From positions 1 to 56,265 of the forward strand of contig JALHRP010000020.1 in NCBI GenBank assembly GCA_022841365.1: DNA of 56,265 nt. The letters are read 5' to 3'. Positions 24,939 to 33,543 of this stretch are shown here, one piece after another; the first letter of the stretch is position 1; every line of letters begins with the position of its first letter. This DNA is from Chitinophagaceae bacterium. Its GTDB lineage: Bacteria > Bacteroidota > Bacteroidia > Chitinophagales > Chitinophagaceae. The position numbers and the translations under genes were made by a program. The notes under the pieces are model-generated. The model was not told where the DNA came from. It made no database searches and was given only the letters and a program-made list of their open reading frames with translations.

Positions 24939-25026
24939 ATGCCTGATTTGAGTTGCACTAAAGTTAGATGAAATTTCAGTGAGGGTATGCAGAGTAAAAT
25001 AAAGCTATCTCTAGTAATGATCAGGT

Positions 25027-25815
25027 TCATTCATATTGCAGTCCTGTTTTAGTAGGATCTTTTAAATTAACCCAGAAAATATGTACTGGTTCAACATCAT
25101 CTGCCTGTCCATTTACATTTTTATCGAGCTTGGCAAAAACAAACATAAAGTCGTTGGCAGGGTCGTATTCAGATTTGAAAACCGAATAATTTTCAGGAAC
25201 AAGTGCGTTTTGCTTTTCTCCGTTGCTGTTAAATAAATAAAATCTTCTTAGATCTTTCTGGTTAATAAATCCATCTTTATTCGTGTCATCGTTATAAACA
25301 GATACTAAAAAATAGGCTCTGTTTACAGGAATAGAATTCAATGTGTCTTTTGAAAAGCTTGGATAATAAAGCGTTTTTACTAAAACGGGCTTTTCGAAAA
25401 AAGCTTTTTTAAAGTTGTTGTTGATGTCGTAATGTGAAATATTTACAAGGTTATATCCATAAACTCCTTCCAGACCCGGAATCAGATTGCCATTCCAATT
25501 GTTCCCCTTTTCTGCTTCTATATCATTAAAAAGAAACTGATTTGAACCAATGAAAGTAGAGCCGTCTTTTTTCTGAAGATTGACTTTGTATACGGTTGTT
25601 AATCTTACATTAGCTATTCCTGTTAGTAATACATTACTTGGTCTGGTATCAAATTTCAAGGAATCATTGCTTATTCCTTCTGTTCTGTCTTCTTCATTTT
25701 GAGTGAAACTCTGTGATTGATTTACAGGAAATCCTTTTTCTTCAAGACGATTATTGTTACAGCCTGTAAGAAAACCATAGAATAAAATCACTAAAATGCT
25801 GTGGAGGTGGTTCAT
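25027..25815 (-). CDS. Putative lipoprotein, unknown function
   Basis: A 262-residue protein with a lipoprotein signal: hydrophobic LHSILVILFYGFLTG followed by Cys19 (GC). The mature part is polar and rich in Asn, Asp and Lys, with strands such as ANVRLTTVYKVNLQKKDGS and an EF-hand-like segment NDDTNKDGFINQKDL near residue 180, plus NVNGQADDVEPVHIFWVNL near the end. The D-x-N-x-D-G pattern suggests calcium binding. I do not recognise the family. AT content is higher than neighbouring core genes. Confidence 0.7.
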   Translation of the reverse strand: MNHLHSILVILFYGFLTGCNNNRLEEKGFPVNQSQSFTQNEEDRTEGISNDSLKFDTRPSNVLLTGIANVRLTTVYKVNLQKKDGSTFIGSNQFLFNDIEAEKGNNWNGNLIPGLEGVYGYNLVNISHYDINNNFKKAFFEKPVLVKTLYYPSFSKDTLNSIPVNRAYFLVSVYNDDTNKDGFINQKDLRRFYLFNSNGEKQNALVPENYSVFKSEYDPANDFMFVFAKLDKNVNGQADDVEPVHIFWVNLKDPTKTGLQYE

Positions 25816-25916
25816 ATTAATTATTGTGAAAAGTTATGTAGGCAGATTTTCTTGTTAAATATACACAACTCTTTGAAGCAGGCCATTCCGGTTAATGCAG
25901 ATGATGGTATACGATT

Positions 25917-26654
25917 TTATTTCTTCGGTTTTTTCTTTAACTCCTTTGCTAATTGAATCGAATGTTTCAGGGAGTTGATATTGTTCCAGTCGCTGTGAGA
26001 GATGATAATAAATTTCGGGGCAGCACATTTTTTCGCTACTCTTTTTAAGGTTGTTTCATATTCGGCAGGGTTTGCATCACCTAAATAACCAAGGTTGACT
26101 GCATCAACTCCTTTTATTAAACAACCGCCGTAGAGGATCTTTTCTTTTTTAAACCAAATGATGATGTTGTCGGCAGTATGTCCTTCGCCGGGGTAATAAG
26201 TTTCAAACGAATACTGGTCTGTTGTGAAGAGGGTATCTCTTTTAATTAAAAACTCAGCTCTTTTTTTATTATTCTTTTTACTCAGTTCATCTGTAAGAGC
26301 AGTGGTATAGGTTTTAATACCCTGTTGTTTGTAGTAGGCAAGACCTTCGGTGCGGTCGCTGTGCCAATGTGTAGCAATGCAGAGTGTAACTGTTTTGTTG
26401 TGCTTTAATTTGATACTGTCGAGCAGCGGCTGAAACTGTGTGGTATCCCAAGGTGTATCAAACAGTACCACTCCGTTTGTGGTTACAAGATACATTCCGT
26501 TTGCGGGGATTCTGCTTCCTTCATAGTCATTATAAGTTGTATAAATATAGAAGTCGCCTGTTAAAGGCGTGATTTTTAATTTTGATGTGGTTGTTTGTGC
26601 AAAGCTGAAGAAGCAGGAAAGTAGAAAGGCTGATAATAAAGTGATTGTTTTCAT
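25917..26654 (-). CDS. Subclass B1-type metallo-beta-lactamase
   Basis: A 245-residue exported zinc hydrolase of the class B1 beta-lactamase type. Signal peptide 1-19 (ends SFAQ). All B1 zinc ligands can be placed: H96-x-H98-x-D100 in THWHSDRTEG, H159 in GEGHTADN, C178 in YGGCLIKG and H220 in SHSDW. The cysteine in the DCH site separates B1 from B3 enzymes and from glyoxalase-II-type folds. The string VVLFDTPWDTTQFQPLLDSI closely resembles BlaB/IND-type enzymes of Flavobacteriia. It could give resistance to penicillins, cephalosporins and carbapenems if expressed; activity is inferred only. The gene is AT-rich and next to dispersed repeats. Confidence 0.9.
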   Translation of the reverse strand: MKTITLLSAFLLSCFFSFAQTTTSKLKITPLTGDFYIYTTYNDYEGSRIPANGMYLVTTNGVVLFDTPWDTTQFQPLLDSIKLKHNKTVTLCIATHWHSDRTEGLAYYKQQGIKTYTTALTDELSKKNNKKRAEFLIKRDTLFTTDQYSFETYYPGEGHTADNIIIWFKKEKILYGGCLIKGVDAVNLGYLGDANPAEYETTLKRVAKKCAAPKFIIISHSDWNNINSLKHSIQLAKELKKKPKK

Positions 26655-26752
26655 TGTTGTTTATTAAAAATATTTTTTAGATGGTTAGCGACTCGGCAGA
26701 TAGCAACGCTTCGTTCATTCTGCAATTATATAGAATCATTTTCAGAAAAGTA

Positions 26753-26798
26753 CAAGCTAGACGCTTGTACCAGTTTGGGGATACAAGCGTCTAGCTTG
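26753..26798. repeat. Perfect inverted repeat upstream of the beta-lactamase (family 3)
   Basis: Seventeen-base perfect arms (26753-26769 and 26782-26798) with a 12-base spacer; each arm contains the core CAAGCTAGACGCTTG or its complement. It lies between the DUF4386 gene and the metallo-beta-lactamase. Its ACAAGCGTC-type core is shared with the repeats at 27591 and 28211. Confidence 0.85.
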
Positions 26799-26819
26799 CA
26801 TCAGTACCTGGCATTTACC

Positions 26820-27521
26820 TCATCCATTAGGATTGAATAATTCTGTATTGTCAATACCTTTTATCAATAACCACAAACAAAATGATAATTCTCCAATAAA
26901 AATTGGAATAGCTAGGTATGCAAATACAGGATTTGCAAATCCTTTTGAAAGTAGCATGGTGAAACTGTTCATCAGGTATCCTATTCCCGAAATGATATAA
27001 AGTATTCCAATAAGTTTAGGAACCATTTTTGACTTGTAAATAACATAGCCAACAAACAAACAATAAAAGCCAAAGAACACCAAGCCTATTGCATATCCTA
27101 CTCCCTGTATATTAAGTGATAATTGTGAAAGAGCAGCAAGTTGGTTGGGCTGAAATGAAGCTAAGTAAGCGTTGTTACACAGAATTAGTAAAGTTGAAGT
27201 TTGATTTAAAAGATTTACGGCAATAATTGCAGTTTGAATAATAACAAAAAGCAGCGCAAGTTGGAGTAAAAACTTATTTATTCGTTTGAATAGAAAATAG
27301 ATAATTAAAACACACGGCAAGCCACAAATAAAATTAACGATGTCTGCAACAACTCCCAATCGAAAAAGCATTTCTGATGATTGTATATTCGTTGCTGTAC
27401 TTAAAGCGTCTCCCGGAACTTTGAAAGCTTGTCTAACAAATATTTCTGCAAATAAACCTGTTGCAATAACGACTAAATAGAACAGCCCGGCAATTCGTGC
27501 TACATTTTTGTTTGAAATCAT
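26820..27521 (-). CDS. DUF4386 integral membrane protein
   Basis: A 233-residue inner-membrane protein with about six transmembrane helices. The opening ISNKNVARIAGLFYLVVIAT and the following GDALSTATNIQSSEMLFRLG are hallmarks of DUF4386, a family of unknown function often seen near stress or resistance genes. The family's GxGYAIGLVFFGFYCLFVG helix is also present. It precedes the metallo-beta-lactamase on the same strand, 166 bases away, but the strong inverted repeat between them argues against simple cotranscription. Confidence 0.88.
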   Translation of the reverse strand: MISNKNVARIAGLFYLVVIATGLFAEIFVRQAFKVPGDALSTATNIQSSEMLFRLGVVADIVNFICGLPCVLIIYFLFKRINKFLLQLALLFVIIQTAIIAVNLLNQTSTLLILCNNAYLASFQPNQLAALSQLSLNIQGVGYAIGLVFFGFYCLFVGYVIYKSKMVPKLIGILYIISGIGYLMNSFTMLLSKGFANPVFAYLAIPIFIGELSFCLWLLIKGIDNTELFNPNG

Positions 27522-27590
27522 TTTGCAGGTGGTTGAATATGATTTGTTTTATGATTTGAATTGTTGCTTTTAAATTGACACTCTCAGAAT

Positions 27591-27666
27591 AACGCAAGCG
27601 TCTCACTTGTACTATTGTAATTTAATGTCAATTTATGAAAGTTCAAGCGAGGCAATTGCATCAGTA
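27591..27666. repeat. Direct repeat, copy 1 (family 3)
   Basis: About 76 bases that align almost base for base with 28211-28286 (shared core CTATTGTAATTTAAT flanked by GCAAGCGTC and a CAA-CGAG-TTGCA end). It lies downstream of the 153-aa lipoprotein gene; the other copy lies upstream of it. Confidence 0.85.
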
Positions 27667-27708
27667 AGGTGTGATTATTTATGTAGTACCAATAAGAGTA
27701 AAAAGTTA

Positions 27709-28170
27709 TCACTTCAGCCTGTTTTTATAGACATTATATAACTCGGAAAGAAATATTTTACCCTGTGTCGTCATTTCATACCTCTTTAAATATTTTTCGG
27801 TTTGTAAATAGAAGCCTTCACAGTCCCCATCCAAGACAAAATGTATATCGCCGACCTTTACGTTTTCTAAAGAGTCCTTATATAACCCAATTTGACCGAA
27901 ACGATTGTATAAACCACCTTGATTGCAATTTGTATCAATACGGAGTTGTCCTACATATTTAAACAATGAATCGATTCCATGGCGGGTAAAAATCATTTTG
28001 GCTATAAGTGACTTTTTTTTAGTCTGGTGATGAAATAATATCGAAGCAGCATTACTGTTTATTCGCAAACTATCTAGAATGCTTGTCTCAGTATATTTCA
28101 CCAATGGAGCTTTACTGGAATTGTTTACACAAGAGGAAATAACCAACGATAATATAAGTAGGATTCTCAT
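27709..28170 (-). CDS. Small putative lipoprotein between direct repeats
   Basis: A 153-residue protein. The start at 28170 gives MRILLILSLVISSCVNNSSK, a lipoprotein signal with Cys14; the longer form from 28218 overlaps the flanking repeat and is less likely. The mature part is polar with motifs NSNAASILFHHQTKKKSLIA and VGDIHFVLDGDCEGFYLQTE. The C-terminal helix contains FLSELYNVYKNRL. No family recognised. The gene is AT-rich and exactly bracketed by two copies of a 76-base repeat, so it may have moved with them. Confidence 0.65.
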   Translation of the reverse strand: MRILLILSLVISSCVNNSSKAPLVKYTETSILDSLRINSNAASILFHHQTKKKSLIAKMIFTRHGIDSLFKYVGQLRIDTNCNQGGLYNRFGQIGLYKDSLENVKVGDIHFVLDGDCEGFYLQTEKYLKRYEMTTQGKIFLSELYNVYKNRLK

Positions 28171-28210
28171 TGCTAAAATGATTGCGTCTAATTCATAAAT
28201 ATACTCAGTA

Positions 28211-28286
28211 TAGCGCAAGCGTCCCGCTTGTGCTATTGTAATTTAATATCAATTTTTGAAGGTACAAACGAGACCCTTGCACCATT
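28211..28286. repeat. Direct repeat, copy 2 (family 3)
   Basis: Partner of 27591-27666, about 620 bases away in the same orientation. The left part GCGCAAGCG-TCC-CGCTTGTGC is an imperfect hairpin. Confidence 0.85.
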
Positions 28287-28461
28287 AGGAGAAACCTCAG
28301 AAAAAGTCTTGCTTATCCTCTTAATCATATCAATCCCATAAATCATGGTTCAGACAATTGCTGCACAGAATTCCAGAACGTACAAGAGCTTGAGTTCCCG
28401 AATGAAGCGGGACAGGCGCAACACTCGATGCCATATAAATAAAAAGCTGTTACCAAAACAA

Positions 28462-28487
28462 AAACCCCGCATCTTCATGCAGGGTTT
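28462..28487 (-). terminator. Terminator after sucD
   Basis: Hairpin AAACCC-C-GCAT / ATGC-A-GGGTTT with one internal mismatch and a CTTC loop; on the minus strand it is followed by TTTTTG. Lies 55 bases after the sucD stop. Confidence 0.8.
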
Positions 28488-28542
28488 AATTTCTTAAATG
28501 TGTACAGTCACCTTGCAGGTGAACAGACACAAAGCAGTCGAA

Positions 28543-29433
28543 CTATTTCTTCAACACTTCAGCCATTGTTTTACCAATATCAGCAGGACTGTCAACAACA
28601 TGAATACCACATTCGGTCATGATCTGCATTTTAGCAGCAGCAGTATCTTCTGCACCTCCAATAATGGCACCTGCATGTCCCATGCGTCGGCCGGGAGGCG
28701 CTGTTTGTCCGGCAATAAAACCAACAACTGGCTTTGCTTTGCCTGACGAAGCTTTAGCGTAGTCATGGTACCAACGGGCAGCTTCGGCTTCCATGCCACC
28801 ACCAATTTCACCAATCATTACCACTGCATCTGTTGCATCATCGTTCATAAATAATTCCAATGCTTCTTTTGTGGTTGTGCCAATAATGGGATCGCCACCA
28901 ATACCAACTGCTGTTGAAACACCAAGTCCCGCTTTTGCAACCTGGTCGGCGGCTTCGTACGTAAGTGTTCCGCTTTTTGATACAATACCAATGCGTCCGG
29001 GAATGAAAACAAAACCCGGCATGATGCCTACTTTACATTCGCCTGCTGTAATAACACCGGGACAGTTAGGCCCGATGAGTCTTGTATTGGTAGATGCTAA
29101 ATAATTTTTTGCTTTCACCATATCCTGCACGGGAATACCTTCTGTTATACAAACCACCAGTTCAATACCTGCATTGGCAGCTTCCATAATTGCATCGGCT
29201 GCAAATGCAGGAGGTACAAATATGATACTCACATTGGCGCCGGCTTTTTGTACAGCTTCTTCCACCGTATTAAACACGGGTTTATCTAAATGGGTGCTGC
29301 CGCCTTTCCCCGGCGTAACACCGCCAACGAGGTTGGTACCATATTCAATCATTTGCGTGGCATGAAACGTGCCTTCGGTTCCGGTAAAACCCTGCACAAT
29401 TACTTTGGAATGTTTATTAACGAGGATGCTCAT
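28543..29433 (-). CDS. sucD: Succinyl-CoA ligase, alpha subunit
   Basis: The 296-residue alpha subunit of succinyl-CoA synthetase, a TCA-cycle enzyme that makes ATP or GTP from succinyl-CoA. The CoA-binding N-terminus is [20 protein letters not shown], the middle has [20 protein letters not shown], and the phosphohistidine is in [11 protein letters not shown]. Start at 29433 ([10 protein letters not shown]) is set by family alignment and by the promoter box at 29455-29462, which lies inside the longer frame from 29457. The beta subunit gene sucC is not adjacent, a split arrangement often seen in this phylum. Confidence 0.96.
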   Translation of the reverse strand: MSILVNKHSKVIVQGFTGTEGTFHATQMIEYGTNLVGGVTPGKGGSTHLDKPVFNTVEEAVQKAGANVSIIFVPPAFAADAIMEAANAGIELVVCITEGIPVQDMVKAKNYLASTNTRLIGPNCPGVITAGECKVGIMPGFVFIPGRIGIVSKSGTLTYEAADQVAKAGLGVSTAVGIGGDPIIGTTTKEALELFMNDDATDAVVMIGEIGGGMEAEAARWYHDYAKASSGKAKPVVGFIAGQTAPPGRRMGHAGAIIGGAEDTAAAKMQIMTECGIHVVDSPADIGKTMAEVLKK

Positions 29434-29454
29434 ATGGAATACATTGTTAGGCCG

Positions 29455-29462
29455 CAAAGATA
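29455..29462 (-). promoter_or_regulatory. -7 promoter box for sucD
   Basis: On the minus strand TATCTTTG, a perfect TAnnTTTG, followed by CGGCC. Places the transcription start about 15 bases before the ATG at 29433. The downstream CGGCC is shared with the atpG promoter. Confidence 0.65.
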
Positions 29463-29663
29463 AGGGATGATGCTTTAGGGTTTTGGAATTAAACCATAAG
29501 ATTTAGGTCTTTCACCTGCAGTACAAAAATGAACAATTGTTCCGGCTTTTCGCTTGAAGTTTCCAACCGCCAACAGGTCTTTCAGACGCTATTACGGATT
29601 GGCAAAATGCTGCTTCAGTCGGGCAGCCCGTCAACTCTTGTAACAACAGTCAACACAGTTCAA

Positions 29664-30074
29664 TTACTTAACGCTTTTATATTTCAGGAAAAGAATAGTA
29701 AATCCATATGTAGTTGTTGGGCCAAGTGTTACTTGGCTGGTTGATAAACGACTGTTCAATATAGAATCACTTCTTGTAATACTTGTGATTGTTTTGGGCG
29801 GGTGGTGGACTGCAAAATCAAGAAACAAAACAGCGTCGGCCCCAACTTCTTTGGCTTTTTTTAGTGATTTACGTTGCATCACTTCTTCATATCGGCGATT
29901 GAACTGGCTTTGCTTAACAAAGCCCCGGCCAATTACTTCGTATGGCTTGTGAATACTTTGTTCACTTACATATACATCGGTTGTTGTTACTGGTGTTCCT
30001 TTACTTCCGATATAACTGATCTTTGTTGCACAGGAACTGAGAAGTAAAATGAGTGCTGAGTATAGTTTTAGCAT
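29664..30074 (-). CDS. Small putative lipoprotein, unknown
   Basis: A 136-residue protein. Start at 30074 gives MLKLYSALILLLSSCATK, a lipoprotein signal with Cys15; the longer frame from 30173 lacks a signal and is unlikely. The body has a beta strand pattern with YEVIGRGFVKQSQFNRRYEE and the helix KSLKKAKEVGADAVLFLDFA, which resembles YjbR/RcsF-like 'GADAVI' lipoprotein folds. Role unknown, probably outer-membrane anchored. Confidence 0.65.
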   Translation of the reverse strand: MLKLYSALILLLSSCATKISYIGSKGTPVTTTDVYVSEQSIHKPYEVIGRGFVKQSQFNRRYEEVMQRKSLKKAKEVGADAVLFLDFAVHHPPKTITSITRSDSILNSRLSTSQVTLGPTTTYGFTILFLKYKSVK

Positions 30075-30831
30075 AAGCAAAATATTTCCTTTTTCATTCC
30101 ACACATTATGCCATTGGTCAATCCGGGAGTGTAAATGCTTGTTAAAATATCCGGTTTCAATTTTTTTTTTCATTGGTAGGTTGACTGTTTTAATCCTCTT
30201 GGTCTGAAAAGCAAATACAGTAATGCAATGCAGCCTGCATAACAGATTCAGTAGCCAAGGCTTTAGCCTGCTGCATGAGTTAGTGCCTCTTCTTTTGTAA
30301 TAAAGAGATTTTTTTTGACACCAAAAGTTGAGCCGGCGCTGTTTAATTCTTGATGTTATTCCAATACAAGTAAGATAAAATTATTAAGCTGAAAGTGTGT
30401 GCAACGAAAAGAAATCTGAAAGGATATTAAAATGTTCATTAAAAATCTGCAATCGAAAATTTAAAATCAGGAATTATTTTGCCAACGATGCAAAATCCGG
30501 TCGGCGGTATATAATTAAAACTGTTGCTTTGATTAAACGATAAAAATAAATGCAAAGCCTCAGAGAGGCGTTATGTCAGTAGAAATAGATCAGTGGAGAA
30601 AAACAGCCCCAAAGGGGCGACATATAAAAAAAGGGATAGTAAAACATGCCGCTCCTACGGAGCTCAACCTCTGATTATTCATTTTTGCTACTCACATGTT
30701 CGCCCCGATGGGGTTCTTCTTTCAAAGCAATAATGTAATTGAAATGAAAAGTAAAATAGCAGTTAACAAATAGTAACCGAACAGTATGAGGAACCTAGGA
30801 CATTGGAATTTGTTTATTGGATTTTCATTTG
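30075..30831. other. Long gene-free region with a composite repeat
   Basis: No credible gene in about 750 bases. From about 30541 to 30722 it contains a series of short palindromes: CCTCAGAGAGG, GCCCCAAAGGGGC, GCTCCTACGGAGC and CCCCGATGGGG, spaced by AT-rich DNA. The same type of element occurs at 48560-48700. Confidence 0.6.
30541..30722. repeat. Composite palindromic repeat (family 4), copy 1
   Basis: Four short G/C palindromes separated by AT-rich spacers (CTCAGAGAG, CCCCAAAGGGG, GCTCCTACGGAGC, CCCCGATGGGG). Looks like a dispersed non-coding repeat of Bacteroidota. Confidence 0.6.
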
Positions 30832-31662
30832 CTATCTCGCATAAGATGTAGGTTTATTCTTCCCCGTATAACCCCAGGTAACACTTCCCCAATAGCTTTG
30901 CCATTGAGCTTTTGGATCATCGGTTAAGCGGATCATGTGCACAGTACTAACCATCCATTCACCGGTTGTTTCAACAGGAAAGCTGATTTCACCATTGGCA
31001 TCGCTTACAAATGAAGAGTCGGTTACTTTGCCGGGCAGCTTATGCCAGATGCGGATTTTTCTGTTGACAAAGGGTTCGCCTTTAAACAGAATTTTTATTT
31101 TCATGATTGCTCCATTGCTGATGGTATAGGGGTGGGAGAGCGGAATAATATCTAATGGAAGGGTTGTTTGTTTTTTATACACATCGGTTTTATTATTTCC
31201 GATCTGCAGAATGGTTTTTACCGAACGTTGATAATATTCCCTGCCCATGGAATCTGTTTCATTATGTTCTGTTCGATAGTTGATGGCATCTGTTAATCCA
31301 TCTTCTTTGAGATACTCGAGGAATTTGTGTGCTTCCAGTTCTATATAGGAGTTGATGTTGTTGAAGGTTACCATCACAGTCTGCTCTTCAAACAACGAGA
31401 ACTGTAATGAATCACCGGGTTCATCAGTTAATGCATCTTTTAAATCATCAGTAATATCGGCGTAGTATAATTTGAGTTCTTTTATTTTTTGCTGATTGCC
31501 GTTCCAGTTGTCGCCTGTAAAACTTTCGCCCACATTGAAACGGATGTTCACTTCTTCGCCACGGGAGAAAATATATTGTTGTGGCTGCAGCCAGAACTCA
31601 TGTGCCAGCACAGGAAAAACGAAGAGTAAAATAATACTTAGCGCAAGCGTTTTGCTTTTCAT
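30832..31662 (-). CDS. DUF4198 periplasmic protein
   Basis: A 276-residue exported protein of the DUF4198 family. Signal peptide MKSKTLALSIILLFVFPVLA. The mature start HEFWLQPQQYIFSRGEEVNI is the family hallmark; the histidine there and HPYTISNGAIMKIKILFKGE later may bind metal. Family members sit near nickel or cobalt transport and TonB systems, but none is adjacent here. A beta-sandwich C-terminal domain follows, ending GYTGKNKPTSYAR. The ATG at 31662 is chosen because it starts the signal peptide directly. Confidence 0.85.
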   Translation of the reverse strand: MKSKTLALSIILLFVFPVLAHEFWLQPQQYIFSRGEEVNIRFNVGESFTGDNWNGNQQKIKELKLYYADITDDLKDALTDEPGDSLQFSLFEEQTVMVTFNNINSYIELEAHKFLEYLKEDGLTDAINYRTEHNETDSMGREYYQRSVKTILQIGNNKTDVYKKQTTLPLDIIPLSHPYTISNGAIMKIKILFKGEPFVNRKIRIWHKLPGKVTDSSFVSDANGEISFPVETTGEWMVSTVHMIRLTDDPKAQWQSYWGSVTWGYTGKNKPTSYAR

Positions 31663-31696
31663 GAACAAAGTATTTTTATTGGAGGGTTAAATTTTT

Positions 31697-31727
31697 CCTC
31701 CCCTCAGGGGAGGTCAGGAAGGGCTTC
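31697..31727. repeat. G/C-rich palindromic repeat at end of MlaF-like gene (family 2)
   Basis: Arms CCTCCCC and GGGGAGG with a short loop, followed by TCAGGAAGGGC. The repeat supplies the stop codon (TGA, minus strand) and the last residues of the ATPase. Confidence 0.75.
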
Positions 31728-32514
31728 TCCTGTCTTCACTGATCGTTCCTTTTGCTTCCAGCATCCGCAATTCTTTTGCATCCTGTAAAAATTCAGATGC
31801 AAAAATAAACTGGTTGAGTTCCTGATTTTTACTGAAGATGATGTCTTTGTTACTGCCTTCCCATTCCTTATGGCCTTGGTGCATGAAAATAATTTTATCG
31901 CCGATTTCCATTACACTGTTCATGTCGTGTGTATTTACAACAGTCGTCATGCCAAACTCAATGGTAATTTCTTTAATCAGTTTATCAATCACCAGTGATG
32001 TTTTTGGATCGAGACCGGAGTTGGGTTCATCGCAAAATAAAAATTTCGGGTTCAGTACAATGGCTCTGGCAATACCAACTCTTTTTTTCATACCACCGCT
32101 TATTTCGGATGGAAATTTTTGATTGGCCGCTGTGAGATTTACACGGGCCAGCACCTGGTTGACTTTCTCCAGTTTTTGTTTTTGATTGAGGTTGGTAAAC
32201 ATATCCAGCGGAAACATCACATTCTGTTCCACCGTCATGGAATCAAATAATGCTGAGCCCTGAAACAACATACCGATCTGCTGACGTAACTGTTTGCGCC
32301 CGTCTTCGTTCATGCTTGTAATACTTTCACCATCATACAACACTTCGCCCTGATCAGGTTCAAACAAACCTACCAGACATTTCATCAACACTGTTTTACC
32401 GCTTCCGCTGGCACCAATGATGAGATTGCACTTGCCTGTTTCCAGTACAGCTGATACATCTTTAATTACAGCTTTATCGTTAAAGCCTTTGTGTATATTT
32501 TTTATTTCAATCAT
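31714..32514 (-). CDS. ABC transporter ATPase, MlaF-like
   Basis: A 266-residue ATP-binding subunit for a lipid-type ABC importer/exporter. Walker A GASGSGKT, Q-loop IGMLFQGSALFDSMTV, signature SGGMKKRVGIARA and Walker B FLFCDEPNSGLDPKTS are all visible; NTHDMNSVMEIGD gives the switch histidine. The QGSALFDSMTV string is characteristic of MlaF (phospholipid transport to maintain outer-membrane asymmetry). The last residues EDRRSPS come from a palindromic repeat that also provides the stop. The MlaE-like permease is encoded just upstream on the same strand. Confidence 0.92.
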   Translation of the reverse strand: MIEIKNIHKGFNDKAVIKDVSAVLETGKCNLIIGASGSGKTVLMKCLVGLFEPDQGEVLYDGESITSMNEDGRKQLRQQIGMLFQGSALFDSMTVEQNVMFPLDMFTNLNQKQKLEKVNQVLARVNLTAANQKFPSEISGGMKKRVGIARAIVLNPKFLFCDEPNSGLDPKTSLVIDKLIKEITIEFGMTTVVNTHDMNSVMEIGDKIIFMHQGHKEWEGSNKDIIFSKNQELNQFIFASEFLQDAKELRMLEAKGTISEDRRSPS

Positions 32515-32629
32515 TCGTATTACCGTATGTCGTTAATCAGTGTTTCTGTTTGCTGTTTGTTCCGAGGTTCATTTTTTATGCATCAGCATCGTTGTAATGA
32601 TACACTGTTATTTCATAATCCGTATGTTG

Positions 32630-33367
32630 TTACAACAGTAATGCAGCCAGTGCATAATCTGCCAGTAAAATTAAAATACAACTTACAATCACCGACTTTG
32701 TACCTGCACGACCAATTTCCAGTGAACCTCCCTGCACATGATAACCATAGTAAGCAGGTATGCTGGAGATGATGAATGAATAAGTGTATGTTTTACTCAA
32801 TGCAAAAAACACATTGTACGGAATAAAATCTTCCAGTAAACCATCGTTGTAAATTTCTGCAGGAAGAATACCTGATAGTCCGCCGGCAACTTTGCCTCCC
32901 CAGATACCAAGTACTGCTGCCAGTACAACCAGACATGGTACTACCAGCAGCGCCGCTACAATCTTAGGCATAATGAGATAGGCTTTGGTGTTGATGCCCA
33001 TTATTTCCAGTGCATCTATTTGCTCGCTGATACGCATGTTGCCCAGCTCCGATGCAATACGGCTGCCCACTACACCGGCCAGTACCACACAAATTAAAGT
33101 GGGTGCCAGTTCAAGAATAATATTATCACGAACAATAACGGCAATCACCGTTTTAGGAATTAAAGGAGTGATGAGCTGATAAGCTGTTTGCACCGTTGTT
33201 ACCGCTCCGAGAAAGATTGAAATGATGACAACAATTCCAATTGAACGCACACCTATTTCATTGCACTGATGCATGAGTTCTTTCCAGTACAAACGCATGT
33301 TCTCCGGTTTGGAAAACATGCCTTTGATCATTAAGAGGTAGCGGCCGAAATGTGTAAAGAAATCCAT
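32630..33367 (-). CDS. ABC transporter permease, MlaE-like
   Basis: A 245-residue inner-membrane permease of the MlaE family. Five to six hydrophobic helices and the motifs VGSRIASELGNMRISEQIDA and LEIMGINTKAYLIMPKIVAA are diagnostic. With the MlaF-like ATPase (115 bases downstream, same strand) it forms the core of a phospholipid transporter. The periplasmic MCE-domain subunit (MlaD) is not in this window on either side, so it must be encoded elsewhere. A 7-base inverted repeat AATGATG/CATCATT lies at 33431-33445. Confidence 0.92.
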   Translation of the reverse strand: MDFFTHFGRYLLMIKGMFSKPENMRLYWKELMHQCNEIGVRSIGIVVIISIFLGAVTTVQTAYQLITPLIPKTVIAVIVRDNIILELAPTLICVVLAGVVGSRIASELGNMRISEQIDALEIMGINTKAYLIMPKIVAALLVVPCLVVLAAVLGIWGGKVAGGLSGILPAEIYNDGLLEDFIPYNVFFALSKTYTYSFIISSIPAYYGYHVQGGSLEIGRAGTKSVIVSCILILLADYALAALLL

Positions 33368-33543
33368 AGTATTAATTCAAATGGTCAATGCCCGGCTGAA
33401 CACCGTTCGGACGGGGTCAATAGTCAATGAAATGATGTCATCATTGAAGATACGATCATCCTGCATAAAAATCTGCCCTCTTTCTTACCCTTTGCCTGTT
33501 GCTAATTGCCGATTGCTCATTTCTCCTAACAACAAACTACTAC

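Larger units (their letters stand above)
28171..28542. other. Gene-free region with repeats and terminator
   Basis: Holds the direct repeat copy 2 (28211-28286), a CCCATAAATCATGGTTCAGAC-type repeat end near 28335-28355, and the sucD terminator (28462-28487). No open frame here looks like a gene. Confidence 0.7.
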
